Shown here: piece by piece, positions 1 to 7,895 of the stretch
Layout of the letters: each line of letters starts with the position of its first letter
How positions within the stretch are numbered: the stretch's first letter is position 1
NCBI GenBank assembly: GCA_014730345.1
Contig: WJIJ01000002.1
Location: forward strand, 1 to 43,494
Direction: 5' to 3'
Source of the DNA: Candidatus Zixiibacteriota bacterium
Lineage (GTDB): Bacteria > Zixibacteria > MSB-5A5 > UM-FILTER-46-8
DNA length: 43,494 nucleotides
Notes under the pieces: generated by a model
What the model saw: only the letters and a program-made list of their open reading frames with translations
Databases searched by the model: none
Told to the model about the DNA's origin: nothing
Position numbers and translations under genes: made by a program

Positions 1-1626
1 AATGCCATGGGAGATGTCTATCCCGAACTTGCCGAGAAGGAAGTTCATACCACCGAGATTATCAAATCCGAGGAGGAAGCATTCGGGCGAACTCTCGACC
101 GCGGGTTGGAGATATTTACAGATATAGTTAGAAGGCTTGAAAATAAAGGCGGCAAAATAATTCCCGGCGAGGAAGCTTTCAAACTTTATGATACTTATGG
201 CTTTCCGGTAGATTTGACGCAGATAATGGCCGCCGAGAAAGGATTTACCGTAGACCTCGAAGGCTATGATGTTGAACTTCAAAAGCAAAGAGAACGGTCG
301 CGGGAAGGGGCGAAGGATATATCCCTCGGCCAAGCATTAGATTTAACATCCGAATTTATCGGATATGATACGGAGGATGTTAGGGCAAAAGTAATTCACA
401 GTTCGAGTAAAGGTAAAGAACTTACACTTGTCCTTGATAAGACTCCGTTCTATGCGGAAGCCGGCGGACAGGTCGGTGACACCGGCTCTATATTGGGTAA
501 TCAATACGGTTTGAAATTAATGGTTAAGGACACGCAAAAGCGGGATAATTATATTGTCCATGAATGCGATCTGCTGGAAGGTGAACCTGATAAGTTGCCA
601 AAACTATCGGAAGTAGAAGCGGTGGTTGACTCCGGGCGCAGAAACCGCATCAAGCGCAACCATACCGCTACCCACCTCCTGCATAAAGCTCTGCGGGATA
701 CCCTCGGCGAACACGTCGCCCAGGCCGGTTCATTCGTGGGACCCGACTACCTGCGGTTCGATTTCTCCCATTACAAGGCATTAACCGAAGAAGAGATATC
801 CAGTATAGAGGAGCAGGTTAACCGCGCTGTCCTCGCCGATTATGAAGTTTCTCCCATTACCGATGTTCCTATTGAAAAAGCTAAAGCAGAAGGCGCCATG
901 GCATTGTTCGGCGAGAAATACGGTGAGACCGTGCGGGTTGTGCGAATACTAAAACCTGACGGCGATAAATATTCAATAGAACTCTGCGGCGGGACCCATG
1001 TCAATCGAACCGGTGAGATTGGGCTATTCGTCATATCCTCCGAGTCCGCAATCGCCGCCGGTATGCGCAGGATTGAAGCATTAACCGGTGAGGGAGCCTA
1101 CCGTTACTTGAAGAAGAGGAGCGCGCTTGTTTCTTCCCTCGGGGAAATTTTAAAAGCTACCCCCGATGAAATAGCGGGCAGGGTAGAGTCGCTGTTGGAG
1201 AAGAACAAGGAGCTTGGCCGGGAAGTTAATGAACTTCGTAAGGGGCAGGCGTCCGGCGATGCCGAATCATTGATAAAAGAAGCGGTGGAAGTCAACGGCA
1301 GTAAGGTGGTGGTTTTTGACCCGAAAGTCGATGACCGCGGACAGATTATGAACATGGCCGACGCGCTCAGGGAAAAACTCGGTTCGGGAGTCGGCGTACT
1401 CGGTTCGATAATCAATGGCAAAGTCGCCCTGGTAGCGGTGGTAACCGATGACCTGATTAATCAAAAGAAGGTTAAAGCCGGGGATGTGGTCAAAGAGGTG
1501 GCTAAATTGGTCGATGGCTCCGGCGGAGGCAAACCCCATCTGGCCCAGGCGGGAGGCAAGTCACCGGAAAAACTTCCCGATGCCTTAAAAGAAGCGGTAA
1601 AAATTGTGGAAAATATCCTGAAATAG
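1..1626 (+). CDS. alaS: Alanyl-tRNA synthetase, C-terminal part (5' partial)
   Basis: Cytosolic enzyme that charges tRNA-Ala with alanine. The frame is open from the first base, so the catalytic N-terminus lies upstream of the window and only about the last 541 residues are present. Seen in the fragment: the end of the helical tRNA-recognition region, then the editing domain with the zinc-binding HTATH motif (fragment residues 221-225) and the CGGTH motif (329-333), which together give the usual HxxxH plus CxxxH zinc set. A charged helical stretch around 385-420 precedes the glycine-rich C-terminal DHHA1/C-Ala domain with its GSGGGKPHLAQAGG run. The family is normally near 870 residues. GGGP synthase follows after 15 bp, probably cotranscribed. 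Identification is secure; the true start is not visible. Confidence 0.97.
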   Translation, partial: NAMGDVYPELAEKEVHTTEIIKSEEEAFGRTLDRGLEIFTDIVRRLENKGGKIIPGEEAFKLYDTYGFPVDLTQIMAAEKGFTVDLEGYDVELQKQRERSREGAKDISLGQALDLTSEFIGYDTEDVRAKVIHSSSKGKELTLVLDKTPFYAEAGGQVGDTGSILGNQYGLKLMVKDTQKRDNYIVHECDLLEGEPDKLPKLSEVEAVVDSGRRNRIKRNHTATHLLHKALRDTLGEHVAQAGSFVGPDYLRFDFSHYKALTEEEISSIEEQVNRAVLADYEVSPITDVPIEKAKAEGAMALFGEKYGETVRVVRILKPDGDKYSIELCGGTHVNRTGEIGLFVISSESAIAAGMRRIEALTGEGAYRYLKKRSALVSSLGEILKATPDEIAGRVESLLEKNKELGREVNELRKGQASGDAESLIKEAVEVNGSKVVVFDPKVDDRGQIMNMADALREKLGSGVGVLGSIINGKVALVAVVTDDLINQKKVKAGDVVKEVAKLVDGSGGGKPHLAQAGGKSPEKLPDALKEAVKIVENILK

Positions 1627-1641
1627 TGTTATCATATTCTT

Positions 1642-2415
1642 ATGGAAAGCAGGATTTATAAAGCGGTACTTGATATTATTGAACTAAGGGGAACGGCGTT
1701 CGCGGTTCTCTTCGACCCCGACCGGGAGAGTCCCGCCCACCTGGCGGCTTCGGCGGAGATTGCCGAAAAGGCGGGAGTAGATCTGATCTATGTTGGTTCC
1801 AGCATGCTCCTTTCCAATAATTTCGATGAAGCGGTGCTGGCCATCAAGAAGGCGACATCCCTTCCGGTGATTATTTTCCCCGGGAATACTCAAATGATAT
1901 CTACTCATGCGGATGCCATACTCTTCCTATGCCTGGTTTCCTCCCGAAATCCGGAGATGTTGATTGGACAGCAGGTTAAAGCGGCTCCGTTGATTAAGGA
2001 GTTGAAAGTAGAACCTATCCCCACGGGTTACATCCTCGTGGAATCGGGAAAACTGAACGCGGCGCAGTTCATGTCCGGTTCATTGCCTATACCGCGGGAT
2101 AAACCTGATCTAATATGCGCCCACGCGCTGGCTGCGGAATACATGGGAATGAAGCTGGTTTTCACCGATGCCGGTTCGGGCGCGGAATTTCCCATACCGC
2201 CGGAAGTCGTTGCGAGATTGAAACAATATATTTCGATTCCGCTGTGTGTCGGCGGGGGTCTGCGTTCTCCGGAAACAGCGGCAGAACGCGCGGCGGCGGG
2301 CGCGGATATAATAGTTGTTGGCAATGCCTTTGAAAAGAAAGGCACGACCGGAATGGAAGAGTATGCCGATGCGATCCACTCGGCAAAAAGAACCGGGGCG
2401 TTGACCGGCAAATAA
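1642..2415 (+). CDS. Geranylgeranylglyceryl-phosphate synthase (GGGPS/PcrB family)
   Basis: TIM-barrel prenyltransferase. In archaea this family joins sn-glycerol-1-phosphate and a polyprenyl diphosphate, the first ether-lipid step; group II members are also known in Bacteroidetes. The 257-residue length suits group II. Family motifs are all present: LFDPDR near residue 24, the VGSS turn, FPGNTQMIS, the LFL..SSRNPE.LIGQ segment, IPTGYILVESG, the TDAGSGAE phosphate/prenyl region, then VGGGLRSPE and AGADIIVVGNAFEK in the C-terminal phosphate-binding loops. The ATG at 1642 has no clear Shine-Dalgarno site, but the gene sits 15 bp after alaS and 11 bp before gmhA, so an operon is likely. The exact prenyl donor cannot be read from the sequence. 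A shorter-chain PcrB-like activity is possible. Confidence 0.9.
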   Translation: MESRIYKAVLDIIELRGTAFAVLFDPDRESPAHLAASAEIAEKAGVDLIYVGSSMLLSNNFDEAVLAIKKATSLPVIIFPGNTQMISTHADAILFLCLVSSRNPEMLIGQQVKAAPLIKELKVEPIPTGYILVESGKLNAAQFMSGSLPIPRDKPDLICAHALAAEYMGMKLVFTDAGSGAEFPIPPEVVARLKQYISIPLCVGGGLRSPETAAERAAAGADIIVVGNAFEKKGTTGMEEYADAIHSAKRTGALTGK

Positions 2416-2426
2416 GCGGTGGTGTA

Positions 2427-3014
2427 TTGAATCCGGATGATATATTAAAAAGAGCAATCGAGGGGCATCGGGAGGTTCTGGAAAACCTCGGCGGGCGGTT
2501 TTTTGATTCGGTTTCGGCGGCATCGAGGGCGATTATCGAAGCCTTCGAAAACGGCGGCCGGCTTTATGCCTGCGGAAATGGCGGCTCGGCGGCCGATGCC
2601 CAGCATATCGTTACCGAGTTCGTTGTTCGCCTCGACAGCGGAGATAAACGGGAAGCTCTTCCGGCAACGGCTTTGACTACTAATACGTCATTATTAACCG
2701 CGGCTTCCAATGATATCGGTTTCGAATCGGTATTCAGGCGTCAACTCGAAGCCTTCGGCCGGTCCGGCGATATATTGCTTGCTGTTTCCACATCGGGCAA
2801 CTCCGGCAATGTTATCCGGGCAGTGGAACTTGCCAGAGAAAAGGGCATTACCAGCATAGGGCTATTAGGTTCCGGCGGCGGTGAGCTCAAACCGCTGGTC
2901 GATATTGATATAACAATTCCATCCAATAATACCCAGCGCATCCAGGAAATGCATATACTTGCCGGGCATATTATCTGCGAAATAGTTACAACTCACCTGA
3001 GAAGTAAAGCTTAG
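2427..3014 (+). CDS. gmhA: Sedoheptulose-7-phosphate isomerase (SIS domain)
   Basis: Cytosolic isomerase converting sedoheptulose 7-phosphate to D-glycero-D-manno-heptose 7-phosphate, the first step towards the ADP- or GDP-heptose used in LPS core or surface glycans. The 195-residue length is normal for GmhA. One SIS domain fills the protein: CGNGGSAADAQH near residue 50 (phosphate binding), the TEF segment, the STSGNSGN loop near 120, and the C-terminal TQRIQEMHI and HIICE helices carrying the Glu/His active-site residues. The start is TTG at 2427, 11 bp after the GGGP synthase stop; no better ATG exists before the conserved region. Other heptose genes are not in the window. Confidence 0.92.
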   Translation: MNPDDILKRAIEGHREVLENLGGRFFDSVSAASRAIIEAFENGGRLYACGNGGSAADAQHIVTEFVVRLDSGDKREALPATALTTNTSLLTAASNDIGFESVFRRQLEAFGRSGDILLAVSTSGNSGNVIRAVELAREKGITSIGLLGSGGGELKPLVDIDITIPSNNTQRIQEMHILAGHIICEIVTTHLRSKA

Positions 3015-3110
3015 TTTTTTGCCTAAATTATCATAGCGGGATTTTAATTACCTGAGCTGACAGGTTTTTCTTTCATTTTTATCGCGAAAAAATACCGCTC
3101 ACAGCGAAAA

Positions 3111-3130
3111 AATCCCTTTACGTTGGGATT
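3111..3130. repeat. Small inverted repeat upstream of the MEMO1 gene
   Basis: AATCCC (3111-3116) and GGGATT (3125-3130) form a 6-bp inverted repeat with an 8-nt loop, about 50 bp before the MEMO1-family start. A direct repeat of GCGAAAAAAT lies just upstream (3083-3092 and 3104-3113). No T-run follows, so it is not a clear terminator. Its function is unknown. Confidence 0.35.
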
Positions 3131-3178
3131 GAAATGTTCTATTAATTGAACAATGAAAACGTTGGAGGAATTATATCT

Positions 3179-4024
3179 ATGAGTAATGAATTAATCAGGG
3201 AACCTGTAGTAGCCGGAAGCTTTTATCCCGGTGACGCGTCATCATTGACAAGGCAGATTGCCAACCTGTTTTCCGAGGCGGAAAAGCCGGTGATAAACGG
3301 GGAGCTGGTGGGATTGGTTTGCCCCCATGCCGGTTATATTTATTCAGGGCATGTGGCCGCGGTTGGTTATAAGTTATTAGAGGGCATGGAATTCGATGTG
3401 GTGGCGGTGATCTCACCTTCCCATGTCAACTATTTCGACGGTGTTTCGGTTTATTCCGGAAGCGCTTATACCACACCTCTTGGCAAAGTTGACATCGATA
3501 CCGAGTTGGCGGAAATGATTTCAACCGGCTCAAATATCGTTTTTAAGGGGGAAATTGGACATGATGTCAGCTCCTTCCGCGGGGAACACGCCCTCGAAGT
3601 ACAGCTTCCATTTTTACAGATAGTACTGGGCAAATTCAAACTGTTGCCGTTGATTATGGGGGAGCAAAAATATTCCACATGCGAGGGATTGGCCGAAGAC
3701 CTCTATCGGGTTTTAAAGGATAAAAAAGCTTTAATTGTGGCATCCAGCGATTTATCACATTTCCATTCTTCGCGTGAAGCGGACCGCCTGGACCATGTAT
3801 TTATTGAGCATTTTGAGGCATTCAATCCCCGCGCTCTTGCCCAATCACTGGACAGTAAAGAATGCGAAGCATGCGGGGGCGGCCCGGTGATTTCGGCTAT
3901 GATATACGCTAACAAACTCGGTTCACCTTATGCCAAGGCCCTCAAATACGCCGATTCGGCGTCCACATCCGGCGATTTTTCAAATGTGGTTGGTTATTTG
4001 AGCGGCGCAATCAGTATAGAATAA
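3179..4024 (+). CDS. amrB: MEMO1 family protein (AmmeMemoRadiSam system protein B)
   Basis: Member of the MEMO1 family, a fold related to extradiol dioxygenases. In bacteria and archaea it is often found with AMMECR1 and a radical SAM protein; the bacterial role is not settled. The ATG at 3179 is chosen because GGAGGAA lies 8 bp upstream (3164-3170). The protein is then 281 residues. Conserved metal-site candidates are present: His in CPHAGYIYSG (residue 50), His in SPSHVNYF (residue 82), the SSDLSHFHS segment and Cys in the EACGGGP loop (residue 232). These correspond to the His/His/Cys set of human MEMO1. AMMECR1 and the radical SAM partner are not adjacent here. The gene stands alone after a gap of about 160 bp. 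Confidence 0.88.
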   Translation: MSNELIREPVVAGSFYPGDASSLTRQIANLFSEAEKPVINGELVGLVCPHAGYIYSGHVAAVGYKLLEGMEFDVVAVISPSHVNYFDGVSVYSGSAYTTPLGKVDIDTELAEMISTGSNIVFKGEIGHDVSSFRGEHALEVQLPFLQIVLGKFKLLPLIMGEQKYSTCEGLAEDLYRVLKDKKALIVASSDLSHFHSSREADRLDHVFIEHFEAFNPRALAQSLDSKECEACGGGPVISAMIYANKLGSPYAKALKYADSASTSGDFSNVVGYLSGAISIE

Positions 4025-4098
4025 AGAGTTCGTATTAATTTGATTAAGATGTTGCCGAATAATATGTTATAGACCGCGTACAAGGAAGTCACAGCTCC

Positions 4099-5424
4099 AT
4101 GGTAAGAAACGGCAATTTGATGAAACACACCAAATATTTTCTTAATAGTTCGGTAACGTTAATTATCCTTGGTTTCATCCTCAGCTACCTTCTGGGAAAA
4201 TCCCCTGAAGTTCAACAACAGATAGTGGAAGAGCAAAAAACTTCTCTCCCGGAGAATGCCAGGGTTATCGAAGGAAGTATAAAGAAAAACAGCTCCCTCT
4301 ATATGTCCATGTCTGCCGATGGCATCCCCAAAAGTTTAATTTACGGTATAACTTCCTCTCTTCACGAAGTATTCGACCTGAAGAGGTCCATGCCTGGAGA
4401 TAAATACTGCCTTGAATTCATTCCTCCCGATACAGTTCTTAAATTCGAATACAGTTCGAGTGGATTAGAGAAATACATGGTCTATCCCAGGGAGGATTCG
4501 CTGGTAGCGCTAAAGGTGTACAAAGAACTCAAACGGTTCTACCGGGGCGTGCGCGGCAAAGTAAAAGGTTCACTGTGGGAGACCTTGGTGCGCATGGGAG
4601 AAGATCCGGTGTTGATAGGAAAGCTGTCGGATATATTCGCGTGGGAAATCGACTTTTTAACCGAGGTTCGCGAGGGAGATGAATTCGATTTCGTGGTTGA
4701 AGGTTTTGAGGATGAAGGCAACACGGTTTTTTATGGCGATATTATCGCCGCGCGCTATGTGTTAAGCGGCGAAGACCATTACGCATTCCTCTACCAGGAC
4801 CCCCAGGGCAAAATGGATTATTTCGATGAGAGAGGGAAATCTCTGAGGAAAACATTACTCAAATCGCCGTTGAATTACCGGCGGGTAACTTCACGTTTTT
4901 CGCGTTCGAGGCTTCATCCAATATTGAAAATTCGCCGGCCCCACTACGGTGTGGACTATGCCGCCAAGCCGGGGACTCCGGTCGTCTCCGCCGGAGACGG
5001 CAGGGTTATATTCAAGGGATGGCAGAGGGAGTATGGCTATACGGTGATTATCCGCCACGCCCACGGTTATCAGACCTCTTACGGCCATCTTAAAGGTTTC
5101 GCCAGAGGAATCGTGAAAAACGGCCGGGTTAAGCAGAACCAGGTCATAGGTTATGTCGGCTCTACCGGCTTGAGCACTGGACCCCATCTCGATTACCGGG
5201 TAAAGAAGGATGGAAGGTACGTGGATCCGCTTAAGATGGAATTACCCTCCGCCTCGCCGGTCCCTGCGAATCTGATGGCAGACTTCGAAAGCACTCGTGA
5301 TGAACTTCTGCTGACCCTTCAGTCGGTTACCGCCGATAAATCATATCGTATCTATGTAGAAAAGCCGCTATACGAAAGCTCTCCCCAGCTTGCCAGCGCC
5401 GATGAAAAAGTAGAATCACCGTAA
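4099..5424 (+). CDS. M23 family (LytM/MepM-like) peptidoglycan endopeptidase
   Basis: Probable membrane-anchored periplasmic zinc endopeptidase acting on peptidoglycan cross-links. An N-terminal hydrophobic segment (about residues 16-34) looks like an uncleaved anchor. A middle region of about 200 residues resembles the LysM/OapA-like part of MepM and ShyA. The C-terminal LytM domain (about 265-385) holds HYGVD (H282, D286), the SYGHL His, and GPHLDYR at 363. The last motif is HxD rather than the usual HxH, so Asp365 stands where the third zinc ligand His is expected; from memory this variant occurs in other M23 proteins. The ATG at 4099 has AAGGAAG 10 bp upstream; a second ATG at 4120 is possible. 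Confidence 0.85.
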   Translation: MVRNGNLMKHTKYFLNSSVTLIILGFILSYLLGKSPEVQQQIVEEQKTSLPENARVIEGSIKKNSSLYMSMSADGIPKSLIYGITSSLHEVFDLKRSMPGDKYCLEFIPPDTVLKFEYSSSGLEKYMVYPREDSLVALKVYKELKRFYRGVRGKVKGSLWETLVRMGEDPVLIGKLSDIFAWEIDFLTEVREGDEFDFVVEGFEDEGNTVFYGDIIAARYVLSGEDHYAFLYQDPQGKMDYFDERGKSLRKTLLKSPLNYRRVTSRFSRSRLHPILKIRRPHYGVDYAAKPGTPVVSAGDGRVIFKGWQREYGYTVIIRHAHGYQTSYGHLKGFARGIVKNGRVKQNQVIGYVGSTGLSTGPHLDYRVKKDGRYVDPLKMELPSASPVPANLMADFESTRDELLLTLQSVTADKSYRIYVEKPLYESSPQLASADEKVESP

Positions 5425-5456
5425 CACTAATATATCCCCTTAATCAATAATATCTG

Positions 5457-5485
5457 TTGATATGGATTAATCGAACTATTATTAT
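5457..5485 (+). promoter_or_regulatory. Sigma-70-type promoter of nadC
   Basis: TTGATA (5457-5462), a 17-bp spacer and TATTAT (5480-5485) give a good sigma-70 match. The predicted start near 5492 leaves a leader of about 34 nt containing GGAG before the nadC TTG. Confidence 0.65.
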
Positions 5486-5525
5486 TTCGCGTCAGGCATG
5501 TATGTAAAATCGACGGAGATGTTTA

Positions 5526-6419
5526 TTGCGAAAAATGGCTTTATCAAAAATGAAAATTAACAAGATTATTGTCCTTGCTCTAAAGGAGGATAGAGCGTTT
5601 AATGATATTTCCACTAAAGCAGTTGGAGCTTCCTCGGCAAGGGGCAGGGCAAAGATAATCGCCAGGCAGGATGGAATACTCTGCGGGATTGATATCGCCC
5701 GGGAGGCTTTTAAGGCGGTTGATAATAAGCTGAGGCTTAGCGGTAGTTTCAAGGATAGCGACCGGTTGAAAAAAGGCGATGTTGTTTTGGAAATAAAAGG
5801 TTCCCAGGCTTCGATACTAATGGCTGAGCGGACCGCGTTGAATTTTCTTTCACACCTGTCCGGTATATCAACTCTTACCTCCAAGTTCGTGGAACGACTG
5901 AAAAGCGCCACTACCCGCCTTCTCGATACCCGCAAAACCCTGCCTGGGCTTCGCGATCTGGAAAAGTACGCGGTAGTAGCCGGCGGAGGTGAAAACCACC
6001 GCCGCGGCCTTTCGGATATGTACCTGCTGAAAGAAAACCATATCTCCGCCGCCGGGGGAGTGGAAAATGCCCTAAGAAAGGCGTTGTCTCATCGGCGGAA
6101 AGTAACATCCCGCCGTAAGGGACCGGCGCCGGCAATTGAAATCGAAGTTACCGGTTTGGATGAGCTTAAAAGGGCGCTGGACTTTGATATAGAGCGGATT
6201 ATGCTTGACAATTTCAGCGTATCTATGGTAAGAAAAGCAATAGATTTAGCGAAAAAGGCGCGTAATGGAAAGAAGTGGATTGAACTTGAAGTTTCCGGCG
6301 GGATAAACCTCGGCAGCATCGGCAAATACGCCAGGACCGGAGTTGATTGCATTTCGGTCGGAGCATTGACCCATTCCGCGCCGGCGTTCGATTTCAGCCT
6401 GATTCTGGATAAACGGTAA
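5526..6419 (+). CDS. nadC: Nicotinate-nucleotide pyrophosphorylase (quinolinate phosphoribosyltransferase)
   Basis: Cytosolic NAD-synthesis enzyme converting quinolinate and PRPP to nicotinate mononucleotide, CO2 and PPi. At 297 residues it has the normal length. The type II PRTase signature is near complete: TRKTLPGLRDLEKYAV, GGGENHRRGLSD and KENHI in mid protein, then LEVSGGIN and the VD.ISVGALTHSAPA.DFSL end that forms the phosphate-binding loops. The TTG at 5526 is preferred over the ATG at 5535 because GGAG (5515-5518) is 7 nt from the TTG. nadA and nadB are not in the window. The next gene begins 3 bp after the stop, so the degenerate histidine kinase is probably cotranscribed. Confidence 0.95.
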   Translation: MRKMALSKMKINKIIVLALKEDRAFNDISTKAVGASSARGRAKIIARQDGILCGIDIAREAFKAVDNKLRLSGSFKDSDRLKKGDVVLEIKGSQASILMAERTALNFLSHLSGISTLTSKFVERLKSATTRLLDTRKTLPGLRDLEKYAVVAGGGENHRRGLSDMYLLKENHISAAGGVENALRKALSHRRKVTSRRKGPAPAIEIEVTGLDELKRALDFDIERIMLDNFSVSMVRKAIDLAKKARNGKKWIELEVSGGINLGSIGKYARTGVDCISVGALTHSAPAFDFSLILDKR

Positions 6420-6422
6420 TTT

Positions 6423-7514
6423 TTGGACAGCGATTACACCGTGGAAAGCGAAGATAGATTGAACATCTTTATTATAGCTGTTATCTCTTTTGTGGCATTG
6501 CTTGTGCAATTTTACGATGTTATCATTGCACCCGTTTTAGGCAGTATTGGCCTTATTGCCGCTATTGGGGGAATGTTGTGTATTATCCCTATCGCCCTGA
6601 TAGCGGTTTGGAGGGGACTTAAGGGGGGAATCTGGGCTTCCCTCGCTTTTTCGCTGGCGGCTGTAGTTCATTTTATCTTTGCCCCGAAATTGGAAGGCGG
6701 TTTAACATCCACCTCCGCCGAAATTATAAGTTTCATTGTCGCAGGTCTGGTAATCGGTTACCTGATGGAGCAGGGAGAAGAAGAATATACCGACGAAACG
6801 GCTGAAAGAGAATTAATCCCGAGAAGTGAACATACCGAGGATTTAGTGAGACTTGCGAACATGGTGGCCAGGGAGATGAAACCGCCCCTTTCAACTTTGC
6901 GTAATACGCTTTTCGACCTCAAAAAGGGGGAGTCAGCGGATACAATCAATGGGAGCTATGATACTCTCGAAAGAGAAGTTGAGAGGCTTAATGGAGTGGT
7001 TGCCGACTATCTCGATTTCTCCGCCCCAAAGGTTACCCACACCGACAGGATCAAGGTACCCGCGGTTTTGAAAGAAGTTGTTGAGCAGGTCAGTAAACAA
7101 GCCAAACGGGTGGGAGTACGGCTTTCCTATGATAACAATGTCGATTTCGAAGGTTATACCCTCGGCGATAAGGACCGTCTGAGCAGGATGTTTTTGAATA
7201 TACTGATTAACGGTTTGCAGGCCAGCGAGGGCGGCGGGCAGGTAACAGTCAGATGTTCACATGATAATTTGAAAAGCGAGATGATAATCGAGATAACCGA
7301 TACGGGGCCGGGTATAAACGATGAAATCCGGGAGCGTATCTTCGAGCCGTTTTATTCCACCCGGAAACGCGGTTCGGGTTTGGGACTTTCCATATCGAAA
7401 ACAATAGCCGAAGAACATAACGGCGTCCTTACCGCCGAAAACGCGACCCCTAACGGGGCTAAGTTTACAATTCGTCTTCCGGCTACCGATAAAAAGGTAG
7501 TCGAAGAGATATAA
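6423..7514 (+). CDS. Membrane histidine-kinase-like protein lacking the phosphoacceptor His
   Basis: Membrane protein with the layout of a sensor kinase. Three to four hydrophobic segments fill residues 13-120, followed by a DHp-like helix region (about 138-215) and a HATPase domain (about 220-360). The ATP-binding part looks intact: N-box LNILINGLQAS, G1 DTGPGI, F-box FEPFYSTRKRGS and G2 GLGLS. The H-box, however, reads VAREMKPPLS, with Arg150 (codon 6870-6872) where the autophosphorylated His should be. It therefore cannot work as a standard kinase; it could be a phosphatase, an ATP-dependent scaffold or a partner for another kinase. No response regulator is adjacent. The TTG start 3 bp after nadC is the first usable codon, but GTG 6441 is possible. 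Confidence 0.8.
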   Translation: MDSDYTVESEDRLNIFIIAVISFVALLVQFYDVIIAPVLGSIGLIAAIGGMLCIIPIALIAVWRGLKGGIWASLAFSLAAVVHFIFAPKLEGGLTSTSAEIISFIVAGLVIGYLMEQGEEEYTDETAERELIPRSEHTEDLVRLANMVAREMKPPLSTLRNTLFDLKKGESADTINGSYDTLEREVERLNGVVADYLDFSAPKVTHTDRIKVPAVLKEVVEQVSKQAKRVGVRLSYDNNVDFEGYTLGDKDRLSRMFLNILINGLQASEGGGQVTVRCSHDNLKSEMIIEITDTGPGINDEIRERIFEPFYSTRKRGSGLGLSISKTIAEEHNGVLTAENATPNGAKFTIRLPATDKKVVEEI

Positions 7515-7520
7515 AAAATT

Positions 7521-7572
7521 AACCGAGCCTATTAATGCATCTGCGATCTGAATACTTTGGACAGGCTCGGTT
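7521..7572. terminator. Bidirectional terminator between convergent genes
   Basis: AACCGAGCCT (7521-7530) pairs perfectly with AGGCTCGGTT (7563-7572), with a 32-nt loop. A T-rich run follows on the plus strand, and AATTTTTT follows on the minus strand. It sits between the plus-strand kinase-like gene and the minus-strand 62-aa gene and can serve both. Confidence 0.65.
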
Positions 7573-7594
7573 TATTATTTGGTTTTTCAATGAT

Positions 7595-7783
7595 TTAATA
7601 ATCGACTTTGACCACGAATTCCTTGCCGTTTTTGGTTGTTGTACATGTAACCTTTCCACCCTTGATCACCGGTATCTTCACTGTGTCGCCCGGGTCGATT
7701 CCTTTTTTATTCTTCTTGCCCGCGACCGGCATGGAGAAAGAGTAATGGCCTTTTAATTTGTCGATTGTGGTGACTAATATCAT
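7595..7783 (-). CDS. Small basic protein of unknown function (62 aa)
   Basis: Not recognised. A 62-residue, Lys-rich protein with alternating hydrophobic and charged residues that suggest a small all-beta fold: GDTVKIPVIKGGKVTC, then a TTKNGKEF turn and VVKVDY at the end. No signal peptide or membrane segment is evident, and there is a single Cys. A very good ribosome site supports it as a real gene: GGAGGTAAG immediately precedes the ATG at 7783 on the minus strand. It follows the PorV-like gene after 112 bp with two hairpins between, and ends at a strong terminator hairpin. The leader hairpins and perfect Shine-Dalgarno suggest strong or controlled expression. Confidence 0.72.
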   Translation of the reverse strand: MILVTTIDKLKGHYSFSMPVAGKKNKKGIDPGDTVKIPVIKGGKVTCTTTKNGKEFVVKVDY

Positions 7784-7787
7784 AACT

Positions 7788-7829
7788 TACCTCCGTTATT
7801 TACGGTACCGGGGGCGCTAACCCCCGGTA
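7788..7829 (-). promoter_or_regulatory. Hairpins in the leader of the 62-aa gene
   Basis: TACCGGGGG (7806-7814) and CCCCCGGTA (7821-7829) form a perfect 9-bp GC-rich hairpin with a 6-nt loop. Right beside it, CCGT and ACGG (within 7792-7804) form a smaller one that ends next to the GGAGG of the 62-aa gene. Neither is followed by a T-run on the minus strand. They may stabilise a processed mRNA or control ribosome access; this is inference. Confidence 0.5.
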
Positions 7830-7895
7830 GAGGAGAAGCCGGAGGGGACGGACTTCCCCATAATTTATCATCATTCCCCCCAGATGATTTCTATT

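Noticed and set aside
2110-2523. A 137-codon minus-strand frame over the GGGP synthase/gmhA junction.
   Set aside because: It lies over two well-identified genes, has no ribosome site and no domain; a shadow frame.
7521-7572. Possible riboswitch between the kinase-like gene and the 62-aa gene.
   Set aside because: It lies downstream of both genes and behaves as a simple two-way terminator hairpin.
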